The translations under genes and the position numbers were made by a program. A DNA stretch of 38,584 nt. It comes from Candidatus Chloroploca mongolica (GTDB taxonomy: Bacteria; Chloroflexota; Chloroflexia; Chloroflexales; Chloroflexaceae). The notes under the pieces are model-generated. The model was not told the DNA's origin, did not search any database, and saw only the letters and a list, made by a program, of their open reading frames with translations. This document shows positions 1-38,584 of this stretch, one piece after another (the first letter of the stretch is position 1; every line of letters starts with the position of its first letter). The stretch spans positions 1 to 38,584 of the forward strand of contig NZ_SIJK02000048.1 in NCBI RefSeq assembly GCF_004762035.2, written 5' to 3'.

Positions 1-391
1 GGACCTCAGTGGGCGTCGGCACTTCGGTAGGATCCGGCGGGACCTCGGTTGGGGTTGGCACTTCGGTGGGGTCGGGCGGGATCTCGGTTGGGGTTGGCAC
101 TTCGGTAGGATCCGGCGGGATCTCGGTTGGGGTTGGCACTTCGGTAGGATCCGGCGGGATCTCGGTTGGGGTTGGCACTTCGGTAGGATCCGGCGGGATC
201 TCGGTTGGGGTTGGCACTTCGGTAGGATCCGGCGGGACCTCGGTGGGAGGTGGTGGTTCACCGGTCTCCGTCAGTGACATCAACCCATCATCTGATGGTG
301 CATTGGCAACAACCAGCCTCATGCTCCCGCTCATCACAATGATGATCAGGAGCATAAGGGCGAAGATGGAGGCAAAGACAAAGTGTTTCAT
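1..391 (-). CDS. Exported Pro/Thr/Glu-rich repeat protein, N-terminal part (runs off window)
   Basis: The minus-strand frame opens with ATG at 391 and stays open to the window edge (130 codons visible). The start MKHFVFASIFALMLLIIIVM is a basic residue followed by a long hydrophobic stretch, so it is a signal peptide or membrane anchor. A short acidic linker follows (about residues 30-50), then a low-complexity run built from PTEVPTPTEIPPD. Such Pro/Thr/Glu runs usually act as extended wall- or surface-spanning spacers; that role is inferred. The start lies five bases beyond the stop codon of the giant gene upstream (TAG at 397-399) and has no clear Shine-Dalgarno sequence of its own, so translational coupling is likely. 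No catalytic domain is visible in the part seen, and the C-terminus is missing. The plus-strand reading of the same DNA is a Gly/Ser/Val shadow. Confidence 0.7.
   Translation of the reverse strand, partial: MKHFVFASIFALMLLIIIVMSGSMRLVVANAPSDDGLMSLTETGEPPPPTEVPPDPTEVPTPTEIPPDPTEVPTPTEIPPDPTEVPTPTEIPPDPTEVPTPTEIPPDPTEVPTPTEVPPDPTEVPTPTEV
3..236 (-). repeat. 39-bp tandem repeat, six copies, coding
   Basis: Six head-to-tail 39-bp units (3-41, 42-80, 81-119, 120-158, 159-197, 198-236) each encode 13 residues of the type PTEVPTPTE[I/V]PPD. The four units from 81 to 236 look identical. The unit at 42-80 differs at a few bases in a GGGGTCGGGC stretch, and the unit at 3-41 has a few substitutions. 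The length is a multiple of three, so copy-number change would keep the frame. The array may continue past position 1. Confidence 0.9.
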
Positions 392-396
392 CACAT

Positions 397-35895
<35,499 letters not shown>

Positions 35896-36214
35896 CTATG
35901 TAATCCGGTGAAGCGAAGGTGCAGCATCCACATCCCAATCCAGGGATGCCCACAACTCCGCCCCTTAACCCAGATCAAACCCGCTTGGAGTGACAGCACG
36001 TCCTTGAAATTGCGGAGCAGAGACGTTTACGTGTGCCGACGCCAACACTCACTCAGGCGCGGAGTTTTCTTATTCAACACGGACACAAAAATTTCGTTAC
36101 AATCCAGGTATTAATAAAAAATCAGTTACTCTAGCTTACCCTACGTGTGTTACCATTCTATAACCAGCGATCACTTATTGGGTTATCCCCAGGGCTTTTT
36201 GGGGAATTTTCCCC

Positions 36215-36243
36215 TTGATCACAATCTACTATACGCTAGTATA
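36215..36243 (+). promoter_or_regulatory. Candidate promoter with overlapping inverted repeat
   Basis: TTGATC (36215-36220) and TAGTAT (36237-36242) are 16 bp apart and could serve as -35 and -10 boxes for the plus-strand genes. The -10 region overlaps TATAC-GCTA-GTATA (36230-36243), a small inverted repeat that could be an operator. Only weak matches to consensus are present, so this is tentative. Confidence 0.25.
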
Positions 36244-36289
36244 CCACCGCACCAGGCGTGCGAACATTACAAAAGTATAAATTTGGTTT

Positions 36290-36316
36290 AAGGAGCCCGC
36301 CCATGGCGGGTGCCTT
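36290..36316 (+). repeat. Stem-loop, 12-bp arms with two mismatches
   Basis: AAGGAGCCCGCC (36290-36301) pairs with GGCGGGTGCCTT (36305-36316) around a CAT loop, with two internal mismatches. It lies just before an AGGAGAAAGGG-ATG sequence (36322-36335). Confidence 0.55.
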
Positions 36317-36355
36317 GAACCAGGAGAAAGGGATGGCTGTCGCCCTCAAAACCCT

Positions 36356-36410
36356 TGCTTGTGGTGGCGAAAACGGACAGCGAAGCTGTCCGTTTTTGCC
36401 ACCACAAGCA
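36356..36410 (+). repeat. Long hairpin, 26-bp stem with GAA loop
   Basis: The arms 36356-36381 and 36385-36410 pair over all 26 positions with a single G-T wobble, around the loop GAA. It sits 33 bp before the glycosyltransferase ATG and has no following T-run, so it is not a standard terminator. It resembles a REP-like or MITE-like palindrome inserted in the leader, or an RNA control element. Confidence 0.85.
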
Positions 36411-36443
36411 GGATTCTCGGAGGCCTCAGGCCCCAAAAAACAT

Positions 36444-37112
36444 ATGAAAAAGTACACTATTATCATCCCAACCCTCAACGAAGAGGCGATCATTGCCGAG
36501 GCGGTGCAGGCTGCCGTCAGTCTTGGGTCCCAGGTTGAGGTTATCGTCGCCGATGGCGGCAGCCAGGATCGCACCGTTGCGTTCGCCGAAGCAGCCGGGG
36601 CCACCGTCGTCGCGGCCCCGCGCGGCCGCGGGCCGCAGTGCAACGCCGGTGCCGCTGCGGCGCATGGCGCGATCCTGATCTTCCTCCATGCCGATACGCG
36701 GCTGCCCGACGATGTCATCGGGTTGCTCGAGACCTGGTTTAGCGCACCGCGGGTGCAGATCGCCAAATTTCGGCTCAGTTTTGACATTGATGACTTGGTA
36801 CTCGATCTGGCCGCCAAGTGTATGTGGTACGATACGCGCCTGACGAGCTATGGCGACCAGGGCATCGTCATCCGTCGCACCTTCTTTGAGGCCCTGGGCG
36901 GCTTCCCCGCCTGGCCGCTCTTTGAAGACGTCCGGCTCTTTGAACGCGCCCGTGAGCGCACCTCCGTCGTTGTCCTACCGGCCAGGGTCGTCACCTCAGC
37001 GCGACGCTTCCAGGCCAACGGGGCCATCCCGCAACTCGTGCGTGACCTGGGGCTCTGGATCGAATATGTCGCGGGGGTCTCGCCGTTTGAGATCGCTGCA
37101 CGCTATAAATAG
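36444..37112 (+). CDS. Family-2 glycosyltransferase, TIGR04283 (arsenosugar-associated) type
   Basis: A 222-residue cytoplasmic GT-A enzyme, the usual length for this family. Motifs in order: IIIPTLNEE (6-14), ADGGSQD (36-42) for the nucleotide-sugar site, GRGPQCNAGAAAAHG (61-75), FLHADTRLP (80-88) as the DxD-like metal site, and GDQGIVIRRTFFEALGGFP (137-155) followed by EDV (161-163). I chose the ATG at 36444 because the conserved fold begins immediately after it. An in-frame ATG at 36333 has a better Shine-Dalgarno (AGGAG at 36322) but would add 37 residues of hairpin-encoded, protein-unlike sequence. NCBI names this family 'arsenosugar biosynthesis glycosyltransferase'; the ArsR-ArsC gene downstream on the same strand fits an arsenic role. 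The actual sugar donor and acceptor cannot be read from sequence. Confidence 0.85.
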   Translation: MKKYTIIIPTLNEEAIIAEAVQAAVSLGSQVEVIVADGGSQDRTVAFAEAAGATVVAAPRGRGPQCNAGAAAAHGAILIFLHADTRLPDDVIGLLETWFSAPRVQIAKFRLSFDIDDLVLDLAAKCMWYDTRLTSYGDQGIVIRRTFFEALGGFPAWPLFEDVRLFERARERTSVVVLPARVVTSARRFQANGAIPQLVRDLGLWIEYVAGVSPFEIAARYK

Positions 37113-37125
37113 GCGGTCATGTTCT

Positions 37126-37240
37126 GACGCAAAGGCGCAAAGGCGCAAAGATCTAGCAAGTGTTTTTTGACGCAAAGGCGCAAGGGCGCAAAGACATAAA
37201 AATCAAGTCAACCTTTGCGCCTCTGCGCCTTTGCGTCAAA
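37126..37240. repeat. CAAAGGCGCAAAG repeat cluster forming a long stem-loop
   Basis: Two direct copies of GACGCAAAGGCGCAA... (37126-37150 and 37169-37193) are followed by an inverted copy (37213-37240). The arms 37166-37193 and 37213-37240 match at 26 of 28 positions around a 19-nt AT-rich loop. This repeat type is widespread between genes in several phyla. It fills the gap between the glycosyltransferase and the ArsR-ArsC gene, ending 28 bp before the latter's ATG. Confidence 0.85.
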
Positions 37241-37268
37241 GAGTGTATCGTATTGTGTGAGGCATCGT

Positions 37269-37994
37269 ATGTCGTCTGCGCTCCCCGAACCGTTACGCCT
37301 ACTCGCCGACGAGACGCGTTGGCGCCTCGTAGCCCTGTTGCGCCAGGGCGATTATCAGGTCGGCGAACTTGTGAGTCAGCTCGGCCTTTCGCAGAATCTC
37401 GTCTCGTATCATCTGGGGGTGCTCCGCCAGGGCGGGCTCGTGCTGACCCATCGCAGCGACGCCGACGGGCGGGCAACCTACTATGGGCTCGATCTTGAGG
37501 CCCTCAAGACGATCTATGCCCAGATCGGAACGCTGCTCTATCTTCCGCATCCCGAGGCCGTGGCGAAACTTCCACCTGCGACCGTCTTCTTCTTCTGCAC
37601 GGCCAACAGTGCCCGCTCACAAATGGCGGAAGCGTGGATGCGCCATCTGAGTCATGGGCGGATCACGGTACGCAGTGCCGGCACGCAGCCTACGCGCCTC
37701 CACCCGCTGACTGTTGAAGTGATGCACGAGGTTGGCCTCGACATTGGCTATCAGACGGCGAAACACCTCGATAGCCTGGCCGACCTCCAACCCGATCTCA
37801 TCGTCACCGTCTGTGACATTGCCCGCGAGCACTGCGTCCGCTGGGGCGAAGCAGTACGGCAGATCCACTGGAGTGTTGCCGATCCGGTGCTTGTCACCGG
37901 CCCCCCCGATGAGCAGCGTCGCGCCTTTCGCACCGTTCGCGACGAACTCCGCTCGCGCGTCGAAGCTCTGCTCCACCTGCTGCCAGGCGCATGA
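37269..37994 (+). CDS. ArsR-family regulator fused to thioredoxin-type arsenate reductase (ArsR-ArsC)
   Basis: A 241-residue two-domain protein. Residues 1-92 are a winged-helix ArsR domain: a VGELVSQLGLSQNLVSYHL helix-turn-helix (31-49) and an HRSDADGRATYYGL wing (61-74). Residues 104-238 are a low-molecular-weight phosphatase/ArsC domain with the P-loop CTANSARSQ (Cys110, Arg116), Cys182 and Cys189 in CDIAREHC, and the catalytic DP at Asp205. Spacings from the P-loop Cys are 72, 79 and 95, the same as Cys10/Cys82/Cys89/Asp105 of the S. aureus pI258 enzyme, so arsenate reduction by a cysteine relay is likely. The ArsR half has no cysteine. The start at 37269 is preceded by GAGG (37259-37262). 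An earlier in-frame ATG at 37215 lies inside the repeat cluster and is unlikely. It may be autoregulated; no operator was identified. Confidence 0.9.
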   Translation: MSSALPEPLRLLADETRWRLVALLRQGDYQVGELVSQLGLSQNLVSYHLGVLRQGGLVLTHRSDADGRATYYGLDLEALKTIYAQIGTLLYLPHPEAVAKLPPATVFFFCTANSARSQMAEAWMRHLSHGRITVRSAGTQPTRLHPLTVEVMHEVGLDIGYQTAKHLDSLADLQPDLIVTVCDIAREHCVRWGEAVRQIHWSVADPVLVTGPPDEQRRAFRTVRDELRSRVEALLHLLPGA

Positions 37995-38067
37995 TCATGA
38001 GGAGGTACCAGAGCCGCTCGAACTCGCCCGGGGTCGGCTCCCCGTTCGGAAACTCCACGATACCCCA

Positions 38068-38108
38068 CCGCCGAAGGCGGACGTTGTAGCGGCCCTGCGG
38101 GGCAGGGC
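38068..38108. repeat. Two adjacent GC-rich hairpins after the ArsR-ArsC gene
   Basis: CCGCC-GAA-GGCGG (38068-38080) and GCCCTGC-GGG-GCAGGGC (38092-38108) are perfect stems, 74 bp or more past the stop codon. Neither is followed by a T-run, so they are better called palindromic repeats than intrinsic terminators. A 12-bp palindrome CTGTTGCAACAG follows at 38114-38125. Confidence 0.5.
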
Positions 38109-38111
38109 TAG

Positions 38112-38198
38112 GGCTGTTGCAACAGTGAGGCCTTGCTGGAGTTTGGCACGCTCAGCGATCTGACCGACTGGCTTAGCCAGCAGGCGGCTGGGGTGTAA
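38112..38198 (+). pseudogene. Possible C-terminal relic of a DUF4351-type protein
   Basis: Between a TAG (38109-38111) and a TAA (38196-38198), one frame reads SEALLEFGTLSDLTDWLSQQ. This resembles the end of DUF4351 domains (ALLDF.SLADLEAWL), found in Rpn-like nuclease or transposase-related proteins. There is no start codon and no matching upstream sequence. The resemblance is from memory and the fragment is short. Confidence 0.3.
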
Positions 38199-38530
38199 CA
38201 TTGGAGGGGGTCAACGCTGATGTTCGCGCCCCGCACGGAGGCGTTTTGATGCGGTTTAGGGGTCAACGATTTGCGGTGTGCGTGCGCACGCAGCGCCATC
38301 CGGCCCCTCCCCGGTGGCACGTGCGGTAGGTGGGGGATGGTGGGCCTCTTGGGGGTAGGTTTTTCATATGACGTGCGGGTCATGACCAGTGCTGCTCCGC
38401 TGATGGGCACACACACCGATCGTGGAGCGCTGCCAGCCGCAGGCGACGCGGCAACCGACCGCGGCGATCGGCCGGATCGGCACGCCCTGTTGGGAAGCAC
38501 GCCGACCGGACGCCCCCGCTGCGCCAGCAA

Positions 38531-38584
38531 TGTCACCCCGAGCGCAGCGAGGGGTCTTCCATGCGCCACAGCGAAGATTCCTCA
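38531..38584. repeat. Dispersed 'CHPERSEGS' intergenic repeat, partial
   Basis: The DNA from 38531 translates as CHPERSEGSS, the signature of a very common intergenic repeat in many bacterial genomes. It includes small inverted repeats (ACCCC/GGGGT and TCTTC/GAAGA) and runs off the window end. Confidence 0.75.

Larger units (their letters stand above)
37995..38584. other. Region without a convincing gene
   Basis: No frame here has a credible protein with a start and ribosome binding site. It contains GC-rich palindromes, a possible degenerate coding fragment, two copies of GGGGTCAACG (38207-38216 and 38259-38268), a perfect 14-bp palindrome TGCGTGCGCACGCA (38279-38292), and a dispersed repeat at the edge. 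The overall look is eroded accessory DNA. Confidence 0.6.

Noticed and set aside
36258-36443. Upstream extension of the glycosyltransferase frame
   Set aside because: The sequence is encoded by hairpins, and the family fold starts exactly at MKKYTIIIPTLNEE. I kept the 36333 start only as an alternative.
36236-36817. Minus-strand 193-residue frame over the glycosyltransferase
   Set aside because: It overlaps a gene with clear GT-A motifs and has no recognisable domain.
37126-37240. Stem-loop as an intrinsic terminator
   Set aside because: There is no T-run after the stem, and the same sequence type is a dispersed repeat.
38108-38569. Minus-strand 153-residue frame at the window end
   Set aside because: It runs through the CHPERSEGS repeat and palindromes, and its Arg/Pro/Ser-rich text has no domain.

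Overview
The window is GC-rich bacterial DNA dominated by one enormous gene. I think it comes from a member of the Chloroflexota (Chloroflexales-like). This rests on family style, not on a marker gene: long SdrD_B and DUF11 arrays, a protein ending in VVLPLIMR, a PTE/PTP-rich exported neighbour, an arsenosugar-type glycosyltransferase beside an ArsR-ArsC fusion, and common intergenic repeats (CAAAGGCGCAAAG and CHPERSEGS types). No rRNA, tRNA, CRISPR array or complete insertion sequence was seen.

Layout. (1) Positions 1-391, minus strand: the start of a small exported Pro/Thr/Glu-rich protein with a 39-bp tandem repeat, running off the window edge. (2) Positions 397-35877, minus strand: a single uninterrupted 11,826-residue secreted protein. 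Its order is signal peptide, Cys-containing N-terminal region with DUF11-like domains, 44 SdrD_B-like units, 15 DUF11-like units, 26 more SdrD_B-like units, and a short fibronectin-III-like C-terminus. (3) Positions 35878-36443: a divergent intergenic region with candidate control elements and a 26-bp-stem hairpin. (4) Positions 36444-37112, plus strand: a family-2 glycosyltransferase of the arsenosugar (TIGR04283) type. (5) Positions 37113-37268: a repeat-rich gap able to form a long stem-loop. (6) Positions 37269-37994, plus strand: an ArsR regulator fused to a thioredoxin-type arsenate reductase. (7) Positions 37995-38584: non-coding DNA with palindromes, a possible DUF4351 relic and a dispersed repeat.

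Two functional themes appear. The first is a giant extracellular protein, probably a calcium-stiffened surface filament or adhesin. It may be made together with the small Pro-rich protein, which starts five bases after its stop codon. Its arrays are organised as higher-order repeats: one has an exactly constant 1395-bp period over 4.5 copies, and another has three copies of about 1455 bp with long stretches of near identity. Both point to recent in-frame duplication and gene conversion. The second theme is arsenic handling: the reductase has all three catalytic cysteines at canonical spacing, while its ArsR half has no cysteine at all. That makes it a candidate for sensing arsenic through the enzyme domain.

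All family assignments were made by eye from sequence motifs; no database search was possible.
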